From Phycisphaerae bacterium (GTDB lineage: Bacteria; Planctomycetota; Phycisphaerae; Sedimentisphaerales; Anaerobacaceae): 64,000 bases of DNA. Location: assembly GCA_030601845.1 (NCBI GenBank), contig JAUWAY010000006.1, positions 1 to 64,000 on the forward strand, in the 5' to 3' direction. How positions within the stretch are numbered: position 1 is the first letter of the stretch; each line of letters opens with the position of its first letter. The translations under genes and the position numbers were made by a program. Of the stretch, positions 52,324 to 61,305 are shown piece by piece. The notes beneath the pieces are model-generated. The model did no database searches. It saw only the letters and a program-made list of their open reading frames with translations, and had not been told where the DNA came from.

Positions 52324-53644
52324 GGAGGTATTTAGGCAGCATTGAACACTCTCTCGGGCCTACCATAACCTCCCAGTTCGTAGCTTCTTCGAGTTTGCCG
52401 CTCATCACCGCCACATAGCCGGGGATTATTAGTTTGCGGTGTTTAACCAGGTTTTCTACATTCTGTTTGGCCATAGCGTCAGCTACCGTTTTTTCATTGA
52501 GCTTATCTCCTGAATAAGCGGTCAATACGCTTGTGCCTTCCGTATCGACCACGAGGATATAGCTTGGCACTCGGCTTCGCTCGACATCCGATTCCACAGT
52601 GTAGTATGTCAGCGAGAAGTTTGTTGTAAACATCAGTGGAGAATTGGCATCGGGTTCGCCGATAGGATAGACTTTCGGCTCTACCTGGACGGGTTTTTGC
52701 GGGTCGCTGAAGACATTCATTATGGTGGTCAGCATAGGCAGGAACGCATACGGCTCGACGGTGTCAACCACTACGATACTGGAATACTTGCAGATGAGCC
52801 CACAGGCCTGCGCCGCCTGCTGGTCGGCATCACCATCTTCAACGAAAGAAATGGTCGGATACCCTAAAGGCCTGAAGACCTTTTTCAGCGCCAGCGCCCG
52901 CATCTGAGAGAGGTTATACAACCGGTCCCGCAAGTTCGGCACATCAAGACACAGTACAATGTCGTCGGCGCCTTCGGCTTTGATTTTTTCGGTAAGCTCA
53001 GAAAGTTGCTCAATTGATTCGGCTTTTGCCACCAGCGGGCAGTTGTTCTCTTTGGCGATTTTTGCCATCTCGTCAGCCGTATCGGGCTTGGCCGAGGCAA
53101 GTAAAGGTACAGATTCTTTAGTTTTGCCGGCTGCTGCAGCTATCGCCTGAGACGATTCGGAAATAAGGAGCAAGGCTAAGTCGCTCGATTGTTTTACCGT
53201 TGCAGCAGCGGCTGCAAAGTTATCAACCGAACCGCTGTCATTCATAACCGCTATAGCTTTAACCCCTAACTGGGTCCCGACTCGCTCAAACTGCAGTGAA
53301 TTTATGGCCTCGATGCGTTTTTTCAGATCACCGCCGGTGAGCTTGTCTGATACAGTTACGCCTATAACCGTCGGATTATGAAATTTCTCTTCGTGCCGGA
53401 AGCACACGGTCTCTTGACCAACGGGCAGCTGATTGTCGCCCGTGCCGAACACGACTTTTCGCATTGGCGGCTCGGCGGCGGCTGCAAGCAGCTTCTTGGC
53501 TTCTTCGGAAACGTCGGGGCAGTCTTCGAGTTTGGCGCGTTTCTGGGCTAATTGCATAGCAAAGGCCAGACAGGTAGGCATACCACACTTTTTACAGTTG
53601 GTTTTTGGCAGGAGCTTGAAGATTTCCAATCCTGTTAATGGCAT
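52304..53644 (-). CDS. acsC: Corrinoid/iron-sulfur protein large subunit
   Basis: 446 residues. The N-terminal [4Fe-4S] motif is TNCKKCGMPTCLAFA with a further Cys in EDCPDV. A TIM-barrel middle follows, then a C-terminal cobamide-binding domain (VTAYSGDKLNEKTVA, and PGYVAVMSGKLEEAT). It carries the methyl group between AcsE and AcsB. It lies between acsB and acsV. Confidence 0.94.
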   Translation of the reverse strand: MPLTGLEIFKLLPKTNCKKCGMPTCLAFAMQLAQKRAKLEDCPDVSEEAKKLLAAAAEPPMRKVVFGTGDNQLPVGQETVCFRHEEKFHNPTVIGVTVSDKLTGGDLKKRIEAINSLQFERVGTQLGVKAIAVMNDSGSVDNFAAAAATVKQSSDLALLLISESSQAIAAAAGKTKESVPLLASAKPDTADEMAKIAKENNCPLVAKAESIEQLSELTEKIKAEGADDIVLCLDVPNLRDRLYNLSQMRALALKKVFRPLGYPTISFVEDGDADQQAAQACGLICKYSSIVVVDTVEPYAFLPMLTTIMNVFSDPQKPVQVEPKVYPIGEPDANSPLMFTTNFSLTYYTVESDVERSRVPSYILVVDTEGTSVLTAYSGDKLNEKTVADAMAKQNVENLVKHRKLIIPGYVAVMSGKLEEATNWEVMVGPRECSMLPKYLHEVWKN

Positions 53645-53655
53645 AATATTTTACC

Positions 53656-53716
53656 TCGTATCTTGTATCTCGTATTTCGTATCTCGCTTCACACTTCACG
53701 AGATATGCTTCACGCT
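53656..53716. repeat. Heptamer array between acsB and acsC
   Basis: TCGTATC-type units with a 7-nt period fill nearly the whole 73-nt gap. Confidence 0.85.
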
Positions 53717-53717
53717 T

Positions 53718-55904
53718 TTAGAACATAGGCTCCAGAGAGGTTACGGAATGGCCGGCCTTGGTAATAAACTGCAGAACCTCCTCTTCCGTGGTAGCTGTGG
53801 TTTCGTCGGCGATTTTTGCGAGGAAATCTTCACCGCCAAGCTCAAGTTCTTCGGCTCTTTTGATAAAGGCGTCTTTGATTTCTTCTTTGAGCATGGTAGG
53901 CATCCACACTATGCGCTTAATTCCTCCTTCAGCAGCTATAAATTTTCCGGAGTTGATGTAGTGTTTGGAATGGCCGATGAAACCGGGCGTCTGGTTGCCG
54001 CCGCCGACGGTGCCGGCAAGTGTGGAAAACTTCATTCCACACGGGGTCATCTCTGGATACTCTCTGTTGACAATCATTATACCACCGGTGGAAGGCAGTA
54101 CTGCGGCGATACATTCGAAGCAGCCGCAAGAGGTCATCGGGTCGGTTATCATACTGTACTGACTCATTCGCTCGATGTTACCGCCGCTGGTCTTTAGAAC
54201 AAATGCGTTTATCTTGTCCCATTGGCCGATGGTCGGCTCAATGCAGTTGCCTTTCGGGAGGGGTTGATTTGGCCCGGTTGGAGTTATCTCGTATGCTGCC
54301 CGGCAGTCCAGCCAGCTATAAGCCCCGCACAGGCCCGGCCGCTCCGGTGAAACCACACACACGTGGTTCGGTGCAAAGCTCTGGCACAGCGTGCACGAGT
54401 AAAACGTACCTACATCCTCATCCGTCATACCCGCCAGGCGCGCATCTCGCTCGGCATACACGGCCGTTGCCTGCTCGCGCAGGCCTGTAACCTGCGATTC
54501 GTCTGTGAATATCTTAATCTGCACCTTGTCTATAATACTCGAAAACTGCTCGTGAAACATAGCGTGCAGCAGCTTGCCGATATGCTCAAGCTTGAAACCG
54601 GCCTGCGCAGCCGTCTGACTGATTCGCACCCAGTTGATGTCCCGCTGGCCCATATGCCACAGACCCTGCGCCTCGTTCATAAACGTATGTATCTGACGCT
54701 CGAGAACCGGCTCGAAGTCCGCCTGCATCTTCCGCCCCGCCACTTCAACTACAATGCCTAACGGCAGTTTGCCACCCACTTCGACCGAGTCGACATTCGC
54801 TCCTTTCACTTCTACCTTACCGTCCTCAACCTCTTTTGTTCCCCGCATCCGGAGCCATTCGAACGCCGGCGTCCTTTGGCCGCCAAACTCGCAGTGCATC
54901 TCTTCCTTGCGGATACGCTCGCCCTCAAATGCCGGACTGACAGAGACCGGTATTGCTACCTCTGTGATCTTTATCTTCAAACCACGAACTTCGATGGCTT
55001 TTTCCACAATTTCATCGTGCGGTATATTAGATACCACGTGCTCGTATGTGCATACGCCCGTGGGTAGAATTTCCGGAATATCGGAATCGGCAATGGTCGG
55101 AAAGCCGTAATTAATTACACCAGCCGCCGTCGCATACCATTCATCCGTTACCTTGCCTAAGGCCACCACAAAGGCGAATATCCTGTTTTTGTTATACAGC
55201 AGATGTCTCTTGTAGTCGCCGGGCTTCACACCACCAAAAGTCAGCGCAACCCGACTTGCAAAACCCGCGGCATATATCGCCGCCGTTATCTCCCGTCCGA
55301 AAGGCACCAGACGCGTCTCCCAGCCCAGTTCCACTCCTGCTTGTGCTAATTGTTCGGCAAAGGTTGTCCCGTTATGATGACCGGCCATAAAAACATACAA
55401 ACTTCTTTCCTGACATTTCCTGGCGATCTTAACCGCCGTCTCCACATCCGGAGCGGCCCCCACAATCGCCGCAAATCCCGGCGCAGAACCATCGACAAAT
55501 TGGATGCCCCTCTCTCGCAGGATTACATCGTCTGCTGCGCCGAGCCAGATACCATCGACAGGATTAGGCCCAATTACATATTTGCACGCCTCGATAATCT
55601 CTTCCGCGAAAAGAGTCGCCATCCCCGCATCAAGAACGGGACCCAGGTAAGGCGTCCACAAATCATCAGCAACCGGTTCGGGCAGCAGAGATTTTATCTC
55701 CTGTATCACCTGCTCGAAATCGCCCAGTTTTTCTACCGCCTGCCCGGTTATCGAATATATAACAGGCATATAGTAACCGGTATTCGGAAACTCAACTTTG
55801 CAGTCCTTGCCCTTTTGCTTGATGGCTTTGGCGAGTATTTGTTCAGCCTGTTTGGCTATTTTGTGAGCCCCGTTTATCCCTGCTGATGCAATAATTTTCG
55901 ACAT
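53718..55904 (-). CDS. acsB: Acetyl-CoA synthase (CODH/ACS beta subunit)
   Basis: 728 residues, normal for the bacterial enzyme. It joins CO, the methyl group from CoFeSP and CoA into acetyl-CoA. The A-cluster ligands are visible: SCTLCQSFAPNHVC, then CGAYSWLDC, and CGCFEC about 70 residues later. The N-terminal CODH-interacting domain (to about 310) is present, so this is the bacterial, not the archaeal short form. It lies between cooS and acsC. Confidence 0.95.
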   Translation of the reverse strand: MSKIIASAGINGAHKIAKQAEQILAKAIKQKGKDCKVEFPNTGYYMPVIYSITGQAVEKLGDFEQVIQEIKSLLPEPVADDLWTPYLGPVLDAGMATLFAEEIIEACKYVIGPNPVDGIWLGAADDVILRERGIQFVDGSAPGFAAIVGAAPDVETAVKIARKCQERSLYVFMAGHHNGTTFAEQLAQAGVELGWETRLVPFGREITAAIYAAGFASRVALTFGGVKPGDYKRHLLYNKNRIFAFVVALGKVTDEWYATAAGVINYGFPTIADSDIPEILPTGVCTYEHVVSNIPHDEIVEKAIEVRGLKIKITEVAIPVSVSPAFEGERIRKEEMHCEFGGQRTPAFEWLRMRGTKEVEDGKVEVKGANVDSVEVGGKLPLGIVVEVAGRKMQADFEPVLERQIHTFMNEAQGLWHMGQRDINWVRISQTAAQAGFKLEHIGKLLHAMFHEQFSSIIDKVQIKIFTDESQVTGLREQATAVYAERDARLAGMTDEDVGTFYSCTLCQSFAPNHVCVVSPERPGLCGAYSWLDCRAAYEITPTGPNQPLPKGNCIEPTIGQWDKINAFVLKTSGGNIERMSQYSMITDPMTSCGCFECIAAVLPSTGGIMIVNREYPEMTPCGMKFSTLAGTVGGGNQTPGFIGHSKHYINSGKFIAAEGGIKRIVWMPTMLKEEIKDAFIKRAEELELGGEDFLAKIADETTATTEEEVLQFITKAGHSVTSLEPMF

Positions 55905-55966
55905 AACCTAACCTTTCCTCAAACAAACTAAAAACTAAAAAAGTTTTGCGCTTTTAGCCTTACACT

Positions 55967-57901
55967 TTACACTTCCAACACCCGACGCTCTTCCATATCG
56001 TAGAGCTTACGTTCTTTCTCTACGTTTATCCCCAGAGCGTCTCGTTTCTTCTCGATATGTTCTATCATCATACCGGCTGCCTTGATTGGGTCCCGCTCAA
56101 AGGCCCATTTGCCGCCGATATCCTTTTCAATTTCGTCGGTTAAGTAACGCGTTAGATTTGGAGCACCAAGGATTGGCAACGGCTCAGCAATAACCGTGTA
56201 CACACCTGAGGCCACGAAATACATACCAATTGATATTGCTTTTTCCGACATCCACTCCGGTGCGGCACCGGCAACAGGTAATTCTGAGATATCATCGCCA
56301 AGTCCGCCTTCGGCAACCACGTTCGCCAGAATTGTCAATATCCTGCTGTTATCCACGCAAGAGCCAACGTAAAGCACCGGCGGTATACCCACGGTCTCGC
56401 AGACCTCATACAGCCCTTTGCCGCAGTATTTCTCCGCCGCATCAGGCCTCATCAGCCCTGCCTTGGCCGCAGCAATCGCACTACAACCCGTGCTGACCAC
56501 CAGAACATTATTCCTGATAAGCTCCTTTATCATCGTGAGGTGACCATAATCGTGCACTTGCTTCGGGTTATTGCAGCCCACAACTCCAGCCGCACCACGA
56601 ATTCGCCCATTGATAATATTGTCGTTCAGCGGCCGATAGCTTGCACGAAATCGCCCACCAAGATGGTAAAAAATATTTTCCGTCGTAAACCCCGCAATCC
56701 CACGCTCCGTCACCTTCGGGATCCTGGCCTTAGCTTTCCTGTTCGCAAAATTCTCAATACCAATCTTGATGATTTCCCGTGCGATTTCCACCGCCCTGTC
56801 TTCGTGGAATTCAATGTGCTCTGCGCCGGCGATTTTGCACTTCGGGGAAGTGGTAATCAGCCTGGTATGGAAGCAGTCGGACAGTGAACCCAACGCAGGC
56901 ATAATGCACTGTACATCCACCAGCATAACCTCCACCACTCCGGTCATCATCGCCAATTCCTGCTGAAGAAAGTTGCCCGCAACCGGTATGCCGTGACGCA
57001 TCAGTATCTCATTAGCGGTGCAGCATATACCGGCAATGTTGATGCCTTCGGCACCGTTGTCCTTGGCCATTTTTATAAGTTCGGGTTCCTGCGATACCGA
57101 CACGATAATGTCCGACAATGTTGGTTCATGGCCATGCACAATTATATTGACCTGCTTGGCGTCAAGGACTCCCAGATTGGCACTGAACCGGATCGGCTGC
57201 GGACTGCCAAACAGAATATCCGAAAGCTCAGTCGCGATAAGCGAGCCGCCCCAGCCATCTGCAAGGCTGCACCGTATCCCCTGCTTGACCAGGTTTTTGT
57301 AGTCTGAGCCCACGCCTATATGTGTTCTGTGCATAATCTCAACGATTTCCCGGTCGATAGAACGCGGAGTTACACCGAATTCTTGCCAAACTTTCTGTCT
57401 GGCCGGCGGTGCATAAGCCGCTGCACTGACAAGGGTTCCCTCCTGCTTTCCGAATTCAGCCATCACCGCATCAGACAAGTCGCCGGCAATCTCTTTCGTG
57501 TCTCTGCCTTCTACCTTTATGCCGTATCTTGCCGCGACTTCCCTCAATTTCAACTCGTCCTTAATCATATAGTCGCACTGTTCACTCTCGACCACCATCT
57601 TGAACGTGTGTGCGATATCACGGCCGTGGTCGGAATGCGCCGCCGCCCCCGCTGCAATCATTCGGACCAAATTTCTGGCCGCAATCGTATCGGCATCGGC
57701 GCCGCAAACGCCCAGCGGGGCCTTCTTGGAGATGCGGCACGGCCCCATTGAGCAGAGTCGACAACATATTCCCTGTTTTCCAAATCCGCACTGCGGTGAT
57801 TGGGCTTCAAGTCGGTCCCAGGCGTTCTGCTGGCCAGCCTCGGCCATACGGCTTATCATTTCCTGTGCTGCTTTGTCACTGCTACGTTCTTTCACATCCA
57901 T
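55967..57901 (-). CDS. cooS: Carbon monoxide dehydrogenase catalytic subunit
   Basis: 644 residues. It makes CO from CO2 (or the reverse) at a Ni-4Fe-4S C-cluster. The N-terminal B/D-cluster region has CGFGKQGICCRLCSMGPC. C-cluster-region motifs include VHGHEPTLSD, GICCTANE, VSTGCSAIA and YVGSCVDNSR. It pairs with AcsB in the CODH/ACS complex. Directly upstream is cooC, the nickel-loading ATPase. Confidence 0.95.
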   Translation of the reverse strand: MDVKERSSDKAAQEMISRMAEAGQQNAWDRLEAQSPQCGFGKQGICCRLCSMGPCRISKKAPLGVCGADADTIAARNLVRMIAAGAAAHSDHGRDIAHTFKMVVESEQCDYMIKDELKLREVAARYGIKVEGRDTKEIAGDLSDAVMAEFGKQEGTLVSAAAYAPPARQKVWQEFGVTPRSIDREIVEIMHRTHIGVGSDYKNLVKQGIRCSLADGWGGSLIATELSDILFGSPQPIRFSANLGVLDAKQVNIIVHGHEPTLSDIIVSVSQEPELIKMAKDNGAEGINIAGICCTANEILMRHGIPVAGNFLQQELAMMTGVVEVMLVDVQCIMPALGSLSDCFHTRLITTSPKCKIAGAEHIEFHEDRAVEIAREIIKIGIENFANRKAKARIPKVTERGIAGFTTENIFYHLGGRFRASYRPLNDNIINGRIRGAAGVVGCNNPKQVHDYGHLTMIKELIRNNVLVVSTGCSAIAAAKAGLMRPDAAEKYCGKGLYEVCETVGIPPVLYVGSCVDNSRILTILANVVAEGGLGDDISELPVAGAAPEWMSEKAISIGMYFVASGVYTVIAEPLPILGAPNLTRYLTDEIEKDIGGKWAFERDPIKAAGMMIEHIEKKRDALGINVEKERKLYDMEERRVLEV

Positions 57902-58006
57902 AACAAATCCTCACTAAAGCTAACTTCCGCTTTTAACGTATCTTACATCTTATCCTACGTTCTAAGCAGAGGTTTTGTTTTCATTTCAGCGGTCTGTATC
58001 ATTTAC

Positions 58007-58873
58007 TCACGTGGCTGTTGTTTCCTTTGTGCCGATTAAATCCATCAGCTTATTTTTGGCATCTTTTAGTGTACTCACCAGTTCCGCATCGGCACCAAAA
58101 ACCGCCTTTCGCTCGAAGTCTGCTTGCTGAACAGCCCGGCTGTACCGTAAACTTGCCAGCAAATCTACGTCTAATTGGGCTCTTATCATATCTGTCTGGG
58201 CTGTTTCTGTGATTTTGTTGGCAATTGCTCCAACATTTTTAATTCCTAATTCTGTGCCCATTCGGGCTATATTCATCGCGGTTTCAATGCTCCTGCTGCC
58301 CGGCTCAACCACTACTACGAGTGCATCGATACCTTGCACGCTTGCTCTGCCCATAAACTCAACGCCGGCAGCCAGGTCAACTAAGACCAGTTCCTGTCGT
58401 TGCAGTATTGTATGTGTGAGCAGTGCCTTCAAAAACGCTCCTTCGGGGCAGGCGCAGCCTGCTCCGGCCTGGGTAATAGCACCTAAGACCAGCAATTTTA
58501 ACCGTGCCCCGCCCGCCGTGCCAGCGCCCCGTCGCGGCAGGTCGCTCGTGACCCGTGCACCGTGTCCGGTTTTGTCAACTTCAAGCCAGTATTTTTCCGG
58601 CAAATCGCTGACTTTAGGATTCAGCTTAAAATATGCTCCCACGGCGTCTTTTCCAGTGCCGGTACGTTCGGCAATCAGCTGTTTCATTTTGATAAGCGGC
58701 TCCGGGCTTTGCTCGGAGGGTATGCCAAAAGCCAAAGCAAGATTGGTGTTTGGGTCGGCGTCGATGGCCAGAACGTCAAAACCGTCTTGAGCAAATAGTT
58801 GTGCCCAGACCGCACAAACTGTGGTCTTACCTACACCCCCTTTGCCGCCTATAGCTATTTTTACGCCCAACAT
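58007..58873 (-). CDS. cooC: CO dehydrogenase maturation ATPase CooC
   Basis: 288 residues. Walker A GGKGGVGKTTVCA, DADPNTNLALAFG, the CxC metal site in AGCACPEGAF, and LVDLAAGVEFMGR. It is the first gene of the block. The normal step from WLEVD to LKLLVLGAIT is enlarged by about 24 residues (HGARVTSDLPRRGAGTAGG), encoded by an array of the CGCTCGTGAC type, so it carries the same kind of in-frame invasion as cooC2 and aspS. Confidence 0.92.
   Translation of the reverse strand: MLGVKIAIGGKGGVGKTTVCAVWAQLFAQDGFDVLAIDADPNTNLALAFGIPSEQSPEPLIKMKQLIAERTGTGKDAVGAYFKLNPKVSDLPEKYWLEVDKTGHGARVTSDLPRRGAGTAGGARLKLLVLGAITQAGAGCACPEGAFLKALLTHTILQRQELVLVDLAAGVEFMGRASVQGIDALVVVVEPGSRSIETAMNIARMGTELGIKNVGAIANKITETAQTDMIRAQLDVDLLASLRYSRAVQQADFERKAVFGADAELVSTLKDAKNKLMDLIGTKETTAT
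58529..58567. repeat. Degenerate heptamer array inside cooC
   Basis: CGTCGCG, CGCTCGT and CCGTGCA-like 7-nt steps, in frame with the gene. More worn than the aspS copy. Confidence 0.6.
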
Positions 58874-58919
58874 TACAGATATAATAAAGGGGACCCCAAA
58901 CGCCTATCTTTCGGGCGTT

Positions 58920-59260
58920 TGGGAGGGTTCCTACTTTGCGATTTTTTGCAAAGTGGGGCCCGAACCCACGGCCTCTTATCCCGGCCGTGTATGCTCCTAC
59001 ATCTAAACAGAATAGAATCACGCCGAAGCTCGAACCCTGCATACTAATATTTTCCTCTAATACTGTCAAGCACTATTCCAATATATTCAAAGTGGTAGTG
59101 GTTACGATGTTTCTTTTTTATAGGTTTTTTAGAAATTTTAGAAAAAATTTGAAATTTTTCGCTACTGTTGGCATCTGTAGTCATAGAGATGAGAATCAAG
59201 GCTGCCATTTTGCGGGTTCGGGCCGTATTTTGCTATCTTTCGCAAAATGTGGCCCCGTGA
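58920..59260. repeat. GGGCCC / TTTTGC palindromes in the cooC-psd gap
   Basis: CTTTGC-GATTTTTT-GCAAAG with GGGGCCC at about 58935-58962, and GGGCC..ATTTTGC-loop-GCAAAAT..GGCCC at 59218-59256. A partial copy lies at 59342-59356. The 640-base gap holds these, the terminator at 59401 and no convincing gene. Confidence 0.6.
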
Positions 59261-59400
59261 GCTGCTGTAGAAGCTAAGGGCTGCTGAATTCATTGGTTTT
59301 AGGTTTCTCGCACCTTTGGGCGAGCAATTGGTTTTTTGAACGGGCCCCGTTTTGCAACAGAAGTGCAGAATGGAAAGCCCGAAACTATATCTTCCTCCTC

Positions 59401-59432
59401 AAAAAGGCCGATCCGTTCGTGTCGGCCTTTTT
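59401..59432 (+). terminator. Intrinsic terminator
   Basis: AAAAAGGCCGA, a 10-nt loop, TCGGCCTTTTT: a strong stem usable in both directions. It lies 80 nt ahead of psd. Confidence 0.8.
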
Positions 59433-59515
59433 GTGTTTTTTTTGGTGTTAGGCCGTCGGCCATTTAAGTGTGGGCCCTCTTGATTGTTCGCCGCGTGCTG
59501 GTATGATATTTGGTT

Positions 59516-60265
59516 ATGAGGTTTAGGCTGACTAAGTACGGCTGGCCGCAGGTGGTTGTATATCCGGCGATAGTGTTTGCAGTGATGGTTGTTTGCCTGC
59601 TGGTGGGGTTGGTATTTTTGCCGGTCTGGTCTATCATTTCAATAGAAGCGATTTTGGCCGTTGTTTTGGTATGGGGTTTGGCGTTTTTCCGCGACCCCTA
59701 TCGGGCAATGCCGCCGGATAAGAACATCCTGTTAGCTCCGGCCGATGGCAAGGTAACCGATATCGAGATTGTTGATGAAAATGACTTTATCGGTGGGGCT
59801 GCGATAAGAATCGGAATATTCCTGAGTATTTTTGATGCCCATATTAATCGCGCTCCGTGTAACGTAAAAGTCGAGAAAATTACCTATAAAAAGGGCAAAT
59901 ACAAAAATGCGGCCAATCCGCAGTCCGGGCGGGTCAATGAGTCAAACGACCTATGGCTAACCAGAACAGACAGCCCCAGAGACAGACTCCTCGTTCGGCA
60001 GATCAGCGGGGCGATTGCCCGGCGGATCGTCTGCGAGGCCAGGCAGGGGCAAGATTTGACTGGCGGAGAGGAATTCGGGATGATAAAATTCGGCTCCAGG
60101 ACGGAACTGTATGTGCCTGCTCGTCCTCGATGCTCGATACCGGATGCTCGTTGCTCGGTCGAGAATCAAGAATCGAGAATCGAGAATCGAGTTCTGATTC
60201 AAATAGGTGACAAAGTCAAAGCTGGCCTGACAGCTCTTGTAAGATATGAAATAATCGACGATTGA
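59516..60265 (+). CDS. psd: Phosphatidylserine decarboxylase, short type
   Basis: 249 residues from ATG; a TTG two codons upstream is possible. It converts phosphatidylserine to phosphatidylethanolamine. Two membrane spans (about 15-60), FFRDPYR, LAPADGKVTDI, FLSIFDAHINRAP, and the self-cleavage site FGSRTELYVP (Gly-Ser gives the pyruvoyl group). The expected run from LYVP to IQIGDKVKAG is split by about 26 residues (around 201-227) encoded by a heptamer array. It overlaps no neighbour and is followed by pssA after 33 nt. Confidence 0.9.
   Translation: MRFRLTKYGWPQVVVYPAIVFAVMVVCLLVGLVFLPVWSIISIEAILAVVLVWGLAFFRDPYRAMPPDKNILLAPADGKVTDIEIVDENDFIGGAAIRIGIFLSIFDAHINRAPCNVKVEKITYKKGKYKNAANPQSGRVNESNDLWLTRTDSPRDRLLVRQISGAIARRIVCEARQGQDLTGGEEFGMIKFGSRTELYVPARPRCSIPDARCSVENQESRIENRVLIQIGDKVKAGLTALVRYEIIDD
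60118..60196 (+). repeat. Heptamer array inside psd
   Basis: CGATGCT then CGAGAAT-type units at a 7-nt period, with no stop in the psd frame. It resembles the arrays upstream of ffh (13383-13567). Confidence 0.85.
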
Positions 60266-60298
60266 AATTTTAAAAAATAGAAAATAGTCAACAGAAAA

Positions 60299-61231
60299 AT
60301 GCCCAGATTAAGGACTCAGGCTGCCAAGGATCGTTTGCTGCGGCGAGTGCGAAAGCAGAGGTTAAAGTACATCACGGTACTACCGTCGCTGATAACAATT
60401 CTCAATGGTGTATGCGGCTTTGCAGCTATTGCTTTTGCCGGCAGAATGGCAGCAACCGGCACAAATGAGTTTTCCTATCATAAGCTCCAATTGCCTTATT
60501 TTGCGATGGCTGGGTATATGATTCTGCTGGCGATGATTGCCGATATGCTCGACGGGCGTCTGGCACGAATGAGTAAGGGCACTTCCAGCTTTGGCGGCCA
60601 GCTCGACAGTCTTTGCGATATAATCAGCTTCGGCGTGGCACCGGCCTTTTTAATGCTCAAGGTTCTCGAATACAAATTAGCCGGCTTTGCCGAGCTAAAT
60701 CCTGCATCTGTGAATTTGCTGCAGCGTTTCGTCTGGCTGGCGGCGGCGGCATATATAAGCTGTGCAGCCATTCGATTGGCAAGGTTCAACGTGGAGAATG
60801 AGGAGGATGAGTCTGCACATATGAGCTTTGTAGGGCTGCCAAGTCCCGCAGCGGCGGGCGTGGTAGCCAGTCTGGTCATATTCCATCAGGAAACACTGCC
60901 GGAGCTGTTTGCTAAAGGCTCCCAGGCCTACCTTGTTTGCGAAAATGCTATTTTTTATACCCTGCCGGTTTTGACCCTCGCCCTGGCCGTGCTAATGGTC
61001 AGCAGGATTCGGTATCCGCACGTCGTAAATCAATATATGAAGGGCAAGAAACCTCTTGCATACCTTCTGATGTGCATGTTGGCCGTTGGGCTGATTATCT
61101 GGTTCAGACAGCCTGCTTTGGTGTTGGGTTTCTGTGGTTTTACAGCAAGTGGCTTTGCTAAATGGTTTTATCACCGGGTTCTCAAGAAGGGCGCTCTTGG
61201 CACGGCCACTGAACAGCCGGCTCTGTCGTGA
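60299..61231 (+). CDS. pssA: CDP-diacylglycerol-serine O-phosphatidyltransferase
   Basis: 310 residues. It makes phosphatidylserine, the substrate of the preceding psd product. The CDP-alcohol phosphotransferase motif is present in full: DMLDGRLARMSKGTSSFGG followed by QLDSLCD. About seven membrane spans. Start ATG, no strong ribosome site, 33 nt after psd, so translational linkage is likely. Confidence 0.93.
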   Translation: MPRLRTQAAKDRLLRRVRKQRLKYITVLPSLITILNGVCGFAAIAFAGRMAATGTNEFSYHKLQLPYFAMAGYMILLAMIADMLDGRLARMSKGTSSFGGQLDSLCDIISFGVAPAFLMLKVLEYKLAGFAELNPASVNLLQRFVWLAAAAYISCAAIRLARFNVENEEDESAHMSFVGLPSPAAAGVVASLVIFHQETLPELFAKGSQAYLVCENAIFYTLPVLTLALAVLMVSRIRYPHVVNQYMKGKKPLAYLLMCMLAVGLIIWFRQPALVLGFCGFTASGFAKWFYHRVLKKGALGTATEQPALS

Positions 61232-61305
61232 ATTGCATCTTGTGAATTGTGAATCGAACCACAAATCACCGACTACCAGAGAGATGAGACGTGTTTGCTG
61301 TCGAT

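Noticed and set aside
58950-59010. tRNA-like T arm and stem on the minus strand (GTGGG TTCGGGC CCCAC)
   Set aside because: No acceptor stem, D arm or 7-nt anticodon loop. The sequence is better explained by the GGGCCC/TTTTGC palindromic repeat.
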